DNA of 64,000 bases from an uncultured Clostridia bacterium (GTDB lineage Bacteria > Bacillota > Clostridia > Christensenellales > UBA1242): the NCBI GenBank assembly GCA_937896905.1, contig CALBOE010000002.1:62001-126000 (forward strand), read 5' to 3'. Position 1 is the first letter of the stretch. The number at the start of each line of letters is the position of its first letter. Positions 48,935 through 56,668 of this stretch are shown in pieces. A model generated the notes under the pieces. That model made no database searches, was not told the DNA's origin, and worked only from the letters and a program-made list of their open reading frames with translations. A program made the translations under genes and the position numbers.

Positions 48935-50351
48935 ACAATTTGTAAATGATATTGCAGATATTAACACTAATTTTGCGCAATGGTACACAGACGTTGTGCT
49001 AAAAACTGATATGGTAGATTATGGCCCGGTTAAAGGCACAATGATTATTAAACCTTATGGTTATGCCGTTTGGGAAAACATACAACACTATATGGACAAG
49101 GAATTTAAAAAAGTTGGCGTACAAAATGCTTATTTCCCACTATTAATTCCAGAAAGTTTTTTAATGAAAGAAGCGGAACACGTTGAAGGTTTTGCACCTG
49201 AGGTGGCAGTTGTAACCCATGCGGGCGGGGAAGAGCTTGCAGAAAAATTAATCATTCGCCCAACCAGCGAAACCATTATTTGTGATAGTTTTGCAAAATG
49301 GATTAAATCGTATAGAGATTTACCAATGGTTATGAACCAATGGTGCAACGTTTTAAGGTGGGAAAAAACAACTCGACCATTCTTAAGAACAAGCGAGTTT
49401 TTGTGGCAAGAAGGGCACACTGTTCAAGCAACACCACAAGATGCCGAAAAAGACACTCAAAAGATGCTTAAAATTTATGCCGACTGTTTGAAGAATTTAA
49501 TGGCAATTCCAACTTTAACCGGCAGAAAAACAGAAAACGAAAAGTTTGCCGGCGCAGTTGCAACTTATGGAATGGAAGCCATTATGAAAGACGGCAAATG
49601 CTTGCAAGCAGGAACAACTCATGATTTGGGTCAAAACTTTGCAAAAGCAAGCGGAATTCGCTTTTTAAATGCTGAAGGTGAATTGGAATATGGTTACTCA
49701 ACCAGCTGGGGAGTGTCAACTCGTTTAATTGGTGCGCTTGTTATGGTGCATGGTGATGAGCGTGGGTTAAGAATGCCACCAAATGTTGCTCCAATTCAAA
49801 CGGTTATAATACCAATTGCCAGCAAGAAAGAGGGCGTGCTTGAAAAGTGTGAAGAAGTTAAATCTCAATTGGAAATGGCAGATTTGCGCATCAAACTAGA
49901 CAATTCCAATAACACGCCAGGTTGGAAGTTTAACGAATATGAAATGAAAGGTGTTCCATTACGTTTAGAAATTGGCCCAAGAGATATCGAAAATGGCGTT
50001 GCAACAGCGGTAAGAAGAGACACTCACGAAAAAGTGCAACTTCAACTTAACAACATTGTGGAAGAGGTTAAAAATCTTCTTGCAGACATTCAAAGCAATA
50101 TGTATGCGCAAGCAGAAGAAAACCTAAATAAATCCATTGTTGAAACAAACGCTTATAACGAAATGGTGGATGCGGTTAATAACAAAAAGGTGGTGCTAGC
50201 ATATCACTGCGGAAACAGCGATTGTGAAGAAGAAATTCGCCAAAATTCGGGCATTAAAACTAGAGTTATTCACACCGACTCAAACGAAAACAAGTGCATT
50301 TACTGTGGCAAACCTAGCCGTTATCGTTTGTATTTTGGCAAACAATATTAA
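48927..50351 (+). CDS. proS: Prolyl-tRNA synthetase, archaeal/eukaryotic type
   Basis: 474 residues from the ATG at 48927 (SD AAGGAA). Class II motifs: motif 1 region KGTMIIKPYGYAVWENIQ, motif 2 VLRWEKTTRPFLRTSEFLWQ and motif 3 VPLRLEIGPRDIE. The bacterial-type editing insertion is absent. A C-terminal zinc-binding domain has Cys pairs CGNSDC and CIYC, as in the archaeal-like ProS. This type is widespread in clostridia by transfer, so the enzyme is probably the only or a second ProRS. Confidence 0.95.
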   Translation: MDKQFVNDIADINTNFAQWYTDVVLKTDMVDYGPVKGTMIIKPYGYAVWENIQHYMDKEFKKVGVQNAYFPLLIPESFLMKEAEHVEGFAPEVAVVTHAGGEELAEKLIIRPTSETIICDSFAKWIKSYRDLPMVMNQWCNVLRWEKTTRPFLRTSEFLWQEGHTVQATPQDAEKDTQKMLKIYADCLKNLMAIPTLTGRKTENEKFAGAVATYGMEAIMKDGKCLQAGTTHDLGQNFAKASGIRFLNAEGELEYGYSTSWGVSTRLIGALVMVHGDERGLRMPPNVAPIQTVIIPIASKKEGVLEKCEEVKSQLEMADLRIKLDNSNNTPGWKFNEYEMKGVPLRLEIGPRDIENGVATAVRRDTHEKVQLQLNNIVEEVKNLLADIQSNMYAQAEENLNKSIVETNAYNEMVDAVNNKKVVLAYHCGNSDCEEEIRQNSGIKTRVIHTDSNENKCIYCGKPSRYRLYFGKQY

Positions 50352-50368
50352 ATTTTTGAAGGAGTTGA

Positions 50369-51366
50369 ATGATGATATTATTAACTGGTGGATTAGGGTA
50401 TATAGGAAGCCACACTGCAGTGGAATTGCTAAATCGTGGCGAAGAGATAATCATTGCGGACGATTTATCCAACAGCCAAATTGAGGTTTACGATAAAATT
50501 AAACAAATAACAGGTAAAAACTTTAAATTTGTTGAAGTTGATTTAAAAGACTATAACAAAACAAGAGATTTATTTAAAGAAACAACATAGATGCCGTTAT
50601 TCACTTTGCTGGATATAAAGCGGTGGGAGAGTCCGTTAACAAGCCAATTATGTATTACGAAAACAATATAATGACCACCCTAAATCTTCTAAAATGCATG
50701 GAAGAATTTGGAGTTTGCAATTTTGTGTTTTCCTCTTCTGCAACAGTGTACGGCACCAACGAACAAATGCCGCTTAAAGAGGATTTCCCAACCGGGGCAA
50801 CAAACCCTTATGGCAGAACCAAATTGTTTATTGAAGAGATACTAAAAGATGCCCACGTTGCTAACAAAAACTTAAATGTGGTAATTTTAAGATATTTTAA
50901 CCCAATTGGAGCACACGAATCTGGCCTTATTGGCGAAAATCCTAATGGAATTCCAAACAACCTTATGCCATACATAACTAAGGTTGCAACAGGGAAGTTG
51001 AAGCAATTATCCATTTTTGGCAACGACTATCCAACCAAAGACGGCACAGGTGTTAGGGATTACATTCATGTTTGTGATTTAGCCTTAGGGCATGCTTTGG
51101 CGCTTAAAAAGCTTAAAGCAGACGGCGGTTTACATATTTATAATTTAGGCACAGGCAAAGGTTACAGCGTGTTAGAAATTGTTAACACCTTTAATGAGGT
51201 GAATGGCAATTTGGTTAAATATGTGTTTGCGCCAAGGCGACCTGGCGACATTGCCACTTGCTATGCCGACACAACCAAAGCAAAAACCGAACTAAATTTC
51301 ACGGCAGAGCATACGCTTAAAGATATGTGTAAATCTAGTTACGAATTTGAAAAGAACAATAACTAA
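50369..51366 (+). pseudogene. galE: UDP-glucose 4-epimerase, interrupted by a frameshift
   Basis: Extended SDR epimerase of galactose and UDP-sugar metabolism. The first part (50369-50587) opens ILLTGGLGYIGSHTAVELL with the NAD glycine motif and runs to FKET, then meets TAG at 50588. Reading one base back gives IDAVIHFAGYKAVGESVNKP and the rest of a normal GalE (SSSATVYGTNEQMP, TNPYGRTKLF with Tyr and Lys, GTGVRDYIHVCDLA, RRPGDIATCYAD) to 51366. Restoring one A in CAAC (50583-50586) gives FKETNIDAVIHFAG. This is a recent lesion, an assembly error or, less likely, a frameshift site. Confidence 0.88.
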
Positions 51367-51380
51367 CATAAAGGAAAAGT

Positions 51381-51884
51381 ATGGCAAAATCGGATAAGCA
51401 ACCTCAATATACAAAAAAGTTTTTTGGCTCTCACAGAGAAGCGATAGATGTTTTGGTTCAACTTGAAAAATGTGACCTTGTTTCTGGGTTAACGCCACAA
51501 GACGAGGCGGTGCAATTTTGTGTTAAAGTGCTAGAAATTTTAACGCAATCTCAAAAATTAAATTTTAAAGACGCCAAATTTTTGGCGGTGTATGATTCCT
51601 TGCTAAAATATTATGGCTGTGTAACATATAATCAAGCTAGTTCAAAGCATATTTTAATGCCAAGGGCAATGATGCGCGACACATTTGTTCCAAACAACAT
51701 TCAATTTGCCTTGCATGTGTTTACAAAGTTGTTTAACGATGGCGCGCGTGGCTATGATTTTATAATGAGCGAAGAGGGCAGTGCATTGCTAGATAAATGG
51801 TTAGAGATTCAATATAAAGCACACCCAGAACTTAAGCTCAAACCAAAACAGAGCGCAAATAATGAAAAAAGCACATCAATATAA
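51381..51884 (+). CDS. Hypothetical protein, 167 aa
   Basis: Not recognised. SD AAAGGAAA, ATG 14 bases after galE. Predominantly helical and soluble: HREAIDVLVQLEKCDLVSGL, LKFKDAKFLAVYDSLLKYYG-like middle, and NIQFALHVFTKLFNDGARGY. The tail is Lys/Gln/Asn-rich. No signal peptide or catalytic motif. Its stop lies in the loop of the downstream terminator. Function unknown. Confidence 0.75.
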   Translation: MAKSDKQPQYTKKFFGSHREAIDVLVQLEKCDLVSGLTPQDEAVQFCVKVLEILTQSQKLNFKDAKFLAVYDSLLKYYGCVTYNQASSKHILMPRAMMRDTFVPNNIQFALHVFTKLFNDGARGYDFIMSEEGSALLDKWLEIQYKAHPELKLKPKQSANNEKSTSI

Positions 51885-51895
51885 TGTGCTTTTTT
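51865..51895. terminator. Bidirectional terminator
   Basis: AAAAAAGCACAT pairs with ATGTGCTTTTTT (51865-51876, 51884-51895), with A and T runs on both sides, between a + gene and rpsT on the - strand. Confidence 0.88.
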
Positions 51896-51920
51896 ATATA
51901 GCTTGTTTAAAAGGTTATAT

Positions 51921-51955
51921 AAAAGAAAAAACACTTCATAGGGAAGTGCTTTTTG
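51921..51955 (-). terminator. Terminator of rpsT
   Basis: On the - strand the stem CACTTC/GAAGTG (51943-51948 and 51932-51937) is followed by T-rich TTTTTTCTTTT. It lies immediately after the rpsT stop. Confidence 0.85.
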
Positions 51956-52210
51956 TTACTTGGTGTAAGAACTTAATCTAGATTTCTTTCTGTTAGCGGT
52001 TGCTTTTTGCATAATGCCTTTGCTTACAGCAGAATCGATATATGAGAAAGTTTCGCTTAATAGTTTAGCAGCGTTTTCGGTTTCTCCATTATCAACAGCA
52101 AGTTTATATTTTTTAACATAAGTTGCAATTTTAGATTTGTATGACTTATTTTCTAAAGCTTGCCTTTCAATAACATTAATGCGTTTTTTTGCAGATTTAA
52201 TATTAGCCAT
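51956..52210 (-). CDS. rpsT: 30S ribosomal protein S20
   Basis: 84 residues, mostly helical and basic: MANIKSAKKRINVIERQALE, then KSKIATYVKKYKLAVDNGET and a C-terminal KGIMQKATANRKKSRLSSY. S20 binds 16S rRNA in the 30S body. Encoded alone on the - strand with its own promoter and terminator. SD GGAGG precedes the ATG. Confidence 0.96.
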   Translation of the reverse strand: MANIKSAKKRINVIERQALENKSYKSKIATYVKKYKLAVDNGETENAAKLLSETFSYIDSAVSKGIMQKATANRKKSRLSSYTK

Positions 52211-52234
52211 CTAAAAACCTCCATTTCAAGTCAT

Positions 52235-52263
52235 AGTATAACAAATAACTTCACAAATTGCAA
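52235..52263 (-). promoter_or_regulatory. Promoter of rpsT
   Basis: On the - strand TTGCAA (52258-52263), 17-bp spacer, TATACT (52235-52240). Confidence 0.8.
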
Positions 52264-52304
52264 GCGGTTTCACACAAAATTTTGCTAAAATCATAAATTA
52301 TTAT

Positions 52305-52979
52305 ATGTTAAATAAATTAAAACCAACCTTGGCTATTGTTGATAGTGGATTTGGCGGAATTAGTGTTTTGCGAAGGTTTATAAAGAAGTATGGTTGTGGT
52401 AATTATATTTATTATGCAGATAATCAATTTATGCCTTATGGCACTAAGAATAAAGAAGTTTTAATTAACCGTTTAAACGAAATAATTGCAAAGTTGAATG
52501 AGCAATATAAACCAGATAAAATTATAGTTGCCTGTAACACTGCGTCCTGTGTTTTAATTGGCAACAAACCAGCAGAAAATGTGATTTTAATGCCGTTTAA
52601 CAAACACAAAACCTATTTAACCACAACACTAACGGCAAAGCGGTTAACAAATAGCAAATGCATTCCCTTGAAAAATTTGGCAAAACTAATTGAAAGGAAC
52701 CTAGAAAATAAAAACACTATACACAAAATTGTTAAAACCTATGTTAAACTCTATAAATTATATAATTATAAGGAATTAGTGTTAGGGTGCACACATTTTG
52801 AATTGGTTGCCGACGAATTTAAGAAGATTTGCCCAAATACTTGTTTTGTTCATAATTCGGATTTGCTTTTAAAAAACTTACATTTTTCACCAAAAGATAA
52901 CGCCTTAACAGTGATGTTTTTAACTTCTAAATTAGACGAGAAATACGTTGAAACTTTAAGAACTCTTGCTTTTAACTAA
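52305..52979 (+). CDS. murI: Glutamate racemase
   Basis: Supplies D-glutamate for peptidoglycan. 224 residues, about 40 shorter than usual. IVDSGFGGISVLRRF holds the catalytic-site Asp and Ser, YADNQFMPYGTK and VACNTASCVL hold the first Cys, and LVLGCTHFELV the second Cys. The middle part is compressed. No clear SD; TAAAAT lies upstream but no matching -35. Convergent with the PBP gene on the other strand, 11 bases apart. Confidence 0.88.
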   Translation: MLNKLKPTLAIVDSGFGGISVLRRFIKKYGCGNYIYYADNQFMPYGTKNKEVLINRLNEIIAKLNEQYKPDKIIVACNTASCVLIGNKPAENVILMPFNKHKTYLTTTLTAKRLTNSKCIPLKNLAKLIERNLENKNTIHKIVKTYVKLYKLYNYKELVLGCTHFELVADEFKKICPNTCFVHNSDLLLKNLHFSPKDNALTVMFLTSKLDEKYVETLRTLAFN

Positions 52980-52990
52980 ATAGTGCACCG

Positions 52991-55246
52991 CTAAACCGAC
53001 CAACGTTTTTTGCCATTTAAAATTTCTAAATTTAAAGTGTTAATTAAAAACTCTTTAGGTTTTATAGTAACATAATTGGAAGATGTGCCAGTTTCGTCCA
53101 CCAAGAAATACGTTATTTCGTCGTGCGTGAAAACGTTGTTGTCCTCAAATTCCACCAAGCCAGATTTTTCGTTAATGCAAGCAATTTCCACTTGCTTATT
53201 AATTGTTTTTTTAACAATTGAATATTCCTTATACTTAACAGCTTCAAATGCTAAGGTTGCTCCAAACTTATCAATTTTGGCTGTTAAGTTTAGTTCTGAT
53301 TCCGCAAGCGCTGGTTGTGGCGGGAATTCTGTTTTAAAATAGTCGTAAGAAACATATCTCTCTTTAGAACTAGATGGAGCAGTTATAATGTGGCGAGTTT
53401 GGGCAATTAAATTGTCGTACGCCATTTTTTCAACAGTATTTGGCTTTACAAAATCGTTAATAGGATTATCGTATAATTCATTTAAAATTCTCTTATTAAT
53501 TTCTGTTGGTTGCACAGAACTGATCAATCCAGAAGGCAGAACAATGTCTTTGTTGCAAGCAATCCAACTTAATGTAGTGTGTTGTGGCGTGTAGGCAACG
53601 TTATATAGGTCAGTAACGCCATCATTGTTAGATGCTGTTCCTGTTTTGCTTGCAACTGGCAAGTTTAAACTATCTAAACGCTTTGCCGTGCCTTCGCTTG
53701 CAGTTGTTTTAAGCATATCATTAACAAGGAAACAATCTTCTTGCTTAAAAACTTGCTGAGAAAAATGTTCATTTTCATAAATTACCTTTCCATTCGAATC
53801 CAAAATTTTACTAATAAAGGTTAAGTCGTATTTGTTGCCCAAATTTGCAAGGGTAGCATAGGAGGAGGTTAGGTCAAGTAAACTTACTCCTTGCGTTAGG
53901 GCTCCCAATGCCAAACTTAAATTTAAATCGTTTTCCATTATGTTAATGCCGAACCTTTCTATCGAGCTTTTTGCTTTATCTAAACCTACAAATTCAAGAG
54001 CTTTAACTGCTGGAATGTTGAGTGAGTGAGCAAGAGCATGGCGAGCACTAACATACCCGTTAAATGCGCCGTTGGCATTTTGCGGTTTAAAGCCATTGTA
54101 ATTTATAGGTTCGTCTAAAATTTGTGTTGCTGGTGTCAATATATTGTTTTCAATGCACGGCAAGTACACAACCAGTGGTTTTAAAAGAGACGCTGGCTGA
54201 CGCTTCATATTATGTAAGTTATATTGACTGTTAGCATAGTAGGCAACGATTTCACCACAATTATTAACAACAATGCTTAATCCGTCTAAACTTGTTTGTG
54301 TGGCTTTTTCCGCTTCGCCTAATACCTCATTATTAATTTTAACAACGGCATTTTGAATGTGGTCGTTTTTATTGGTTATGATTTGATATTTCCTATTAAT
54401 TAGTTCACGTTCGGTTAGGTTTAAAAGTTGGCATGCTTCGTAAATGGCTTCTTGTTCATATCCAAAATCAATCTCGCTTTTTTCGCAAAACTTTATTTCA
54501 GAATTAACTATTGAATAATGTTCGTTTTTAGTTATGTTGTTTTGCTCTAACATCGCATTTGCCACAACATTTCTTCTTTTTATGCAGTTACTATAATTTT
54601 GTTTTGGTGAATATTTGCTTGGTGACTTTATCATTCCTGCCAAACAACAAGCCTCGCTTATACTCAACTCTTTGGCTGATTTATTAAAGTAAATTTGGCT
54701 TGCATTTTCAATGCCATAGGCATTAGAGCCAAAATAGATAGTGTTTAAATACATTTCTAAAATTTCTTTTTTAGAAAACTTTTTTTCCATTTGTACGGCC
54801 AAAACAATCTCTTTAATTTTTCTTTCGTAGGTTTTTTCGTTGCTTAAAAGGGCATTTTTAATTAGTTGTTGGCTTATTGTAGATGCTCCTTGCGATTTAC
54901 TGTTGGTTGCGATGTTAACAAAGCCCGCCTTAATAATTCTTAGTGGATCAAATCCGTTGTGGGTGTAGAATCGTTTGTCCTCCACATCAATAAACGCATT
55001 TAAAACGTAATTGGGCAGGGTTTCTATTTCAATAATAGAGCGATTGGTATTATAAAGTGTGCTATCAGTTCCACTAGCCGAAGAAACCTTAATTCCGTTG
55101 TTTAAACTTGTTAGGGCATTAACATCTAGATGATATTTATTAAAAAAGTGTGCAACTGTAACTGCGCAGGCAACAAAAAACAAACTTAAAAATAAGCATA
55201 TAATTAAAACAACCTTTTTGGCTCTGTTGTGCCGAGTTTTTGTCAT
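52991..55246 (-). CDS. Class A penicillin-binding protein (transglycosylase/transpeptidase)
   Basis: Bifunctional peptidoglycan synthase, 751 residues. Short basic cytoplasmic tail, membrane helix (VVLIICLFLSLFFVACAVTV, about 12-32), GT51 domain with EDKRFYTHNGFD and QGASTISQQLIKN and IYFGSNAYGIENAS, then the transpeptidase domain with SxxK in RQPASLLKPLV, SLN in AHSLNIPAVKA, and KTGT in VASKTGTASNN. The C-terminal 130 residues look beta-rich. On the - strand a weak TTTACA-N17-TTATTT sits upstream, overlapping the divergent miaB promoter. Confidence 0.94.
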   Translation of the reverse strand: MTKTRHNRAKKVVLIICLFLSLFFVACAVTVAHFFNKYHLDVNALTSLNNGIKVSSASGTDSTLYNTNRSIIEIETLPNYVLNAFIDVEDKRFYTHNGFDPLRIIKAGFVNIATNSKSQGASTISQQLIKNALLSNEKTYERKIKEIVLAVQMEKKFSKKEILEMYLNTIYFGSNAYGIENASQIYFNKSAKELSISEACCLAGMIKSPSKYSPKQNYSNCIKRRNVVANAMLEQNNITKNEHYSIVNSEIKFCEKSEIDFGYEQEAIYEACQLLNLTERELINRKYQIITNKNDHIQNAVVKINNEVLGEAEKATQTSLDGLSIVVNNCGEIVAYYANSQYNLHNMKRQPASLLKPLVVYLPCIENNILTPATQILDEPINYNGFKPQNANGAFNGYVSARHALAHSLNIPAVKALEFVGLDKAKSSIERFGINIMENDLNLSLALGALTQGVSLLDLTSSYATLANLGNKYDLTFISKILDSNGKVIYENEHFSQQVFKQEDCFLVNDMLKTTASEGTAKRLDSLNLPVASKTGTASNNDGVTDLYNVAYTPQHTTLSWIACNKDIVLPSGLISSVQPTEINKRILNELYDNPINDFVKPNTVEKMAYDNLIAQTRHIITAPSSSKERYVSYDYFKTEFPPQPALAESELNLTAKIDKFGATLAFEAVKYKEYSIVKKTINKQVEIACINEKSGLVEFEDNNVFTHDEITYFLVDETGTSSNYVTIKPKEFLINTLNLEILNGKKRWSV

Positions 55247-55298
55247 ATTTTTAGTATTTGCAAAAATAATAGATTAATTACTTTTGTGTAAATTTTAG

Positions 55299-55327
55299 TT
55301 GAAAAATATTTAATATTATACTATAAT
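55299..55327 (+). promoter_or_regulatory. Promoter for miaB-mutS-mutL-miaA-ynbB, leaderless type
   Basis: TTGAAA (55299-55304), 17-bp spacer, TATAAT (55322-55327). The -10 ends six bases before the ATG at 55334. Confidence 0.72.
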
Positions 55328-55333
55328 ATTAAC

Positions 55334-56668
55334 ATGATTAATTTTGAAAATAAATTTTACCACATAACCACCTATGGTTGCCAAATGAACGTGCACGAAA
55401 GTGAAAAAATTCGTGGCATATTGTCATCTATTGGAATGGCTGAAACAGACGATATTTCGCAAGCAACGCTTGCAGTTTTTAACACCTGTTGCATACGTGA
55501 GGGGGCAGAAGACAGGGCATATAGCAACATATCGGCATTAAAAAAATGGAAAGAAGAAAAAGCTGGCAGAACAATTGTTATATGTGGTTGTATGCCTCAA
55601 CAAAAAAACGGCAAATATAACCTTAAAACTCGCCTAAAATTGGTAGATATTGTTATTGGAACACATAACATTAATATGCTAGCAAAATATTTAGAACAGT
55701 TTGGCAAAACAGAAAAACGCATTTACGATATTATAGACAGTCCAACGCAGAGCATGGACGAGGCAACCTGCATTAGGGACGATAAAACAAATGCATACGT
55801 TAACATAATTTACGGTTGCAACAAGTTTTGCACCTACTGCATTGTTCCTCATGTAAGGGGAAGAGAAAAAAGCAGGCCAACCATAGAAATTTTTAACGAG
55901 GTAAAAAAGTTAGTTCAACAAGAGGGTTATAAATATATAACTTTACTAGGGCAAAATGTTAATTCCTATGGTAAGGATTTGGAAGAAAAAACCACTTTTG
56001 CAGAACTTTTAACTTCACTTTGCAAAATAGAAGGTGATTTTAAAATTAAATTTATGACCTCGCACCCAATGGACTTCGACAAAAGTATTGTTAAAGTAAT
56101 GAAAACAGAGCCCAAAATTGCCAAAGCATTGCACTTACCTGTGCAATCTGGTAGCACTCCAATTCTAGCAAAAATGAACAGACACTACACTGCTAAAGAA
56201 TATATGCGTAAAATTAGAATGGTTAAACGTGCAATTCCAAACATTTCACTTTCAACAGACATTATTGTTGGCTTCCCGGGGGAAACAGAAAAGGACTTTA
56301 ATCAAACAATGAAATTGATGAAAAAAGTGCAGTACGACCAAGTTTTTGCATTTATGTATTCTGTTAGAAGTGGAACCCCTGCTGCAACGTTCGAAGATCA
56401 AGTGCCAGAAAAAGAAAAAAATGTTAGGGTTAACAAACTTTTGCGTTTGCACAAGGTTATTCAAAAAGAGCAAGTTAAAAAATGCTTTAACAAAACCTAC
56501 GATTGCTTAATTCAACACAAAAATGGGGTAGCCGTTGGATTAACAGATGGTGGCAGAGAAATTTATATTCCAACCTATAAATTTAGCAATCACAACTTCT
56601 TTGCAAAAGTTAAGGTGGAAGAAATTAGAAATCATAAACTATCGGGAGTTATAAGTAATGAGCGCTAA
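55334..56668 (+). CDS. miaB: tRNA-2-methylthio-N6-dimethylallyladenosine synthase MiaB
   Basis: Radical SAM methylthiotransferase that acts on the product of MiaA in tRNA position 37. 444 residues: MTTase domain with three cluster cysteines (YGCQMNVHES, NTCCIREGAE, CGCMPQ), radical SAM motif CNKFCTYC with VPHVRGREKSR, GQNVNSYGKDL, and a C-terminal TRAM domain. No SD before the ATG; the promoter is six bases upstream, so probably leaderless. Overlaps mutS by 11 bases. miaA is three genes downstream in the same operon. Confidence 0.96.
   Translation: MINFENKFYHITTYGCQMNVHESEKIRGILSSIGMAETDDISQATLAVFNTCCIREGAEDRAYSNISALKKWKEEKAGRTIVICGCMPQQKNGKYNLKTRLKLVDIVIGTHNINMLAKYLEQFGKTEKRIYDIIDSPTQSMDEATCIRDDKTNAYVNIIYGCNKFCTYCIVPHVRGREKSRPTIEIFNEVKKLVQQEGYKYITLLGQNVNSYGKDLEEKTTFAELLTSLCKIEGDFKIKFMTSHPMDFDKSIVKVMKTEPKIAKALHLPVQSGSTPILAKMNRHYTAKEYMRKIRMVKRAIPNISLSTDIIVGFPGETEKDFNQTMKLMKKVQYDQVFAFMYSVRSGTPAATFEDQVPEKEKNVRVNKLLRLHKVIQKEQVKKCFNKTYDCLIQHKNGVAVGLTDGGREIYIPTYKFSNHNFFAKVKVEEIRNHKLSGVISNER

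Noticed and set aside
50573..50590. Programmed -1 frameshift site in galE
   Set aside because: TTTAAAG is present but read as TTT-AAA-G, the wrong phase for X-XXY-YYZ slippage, and no stimulatory stem is evident; GalE is not known to use recoding. A missing base explains it better.
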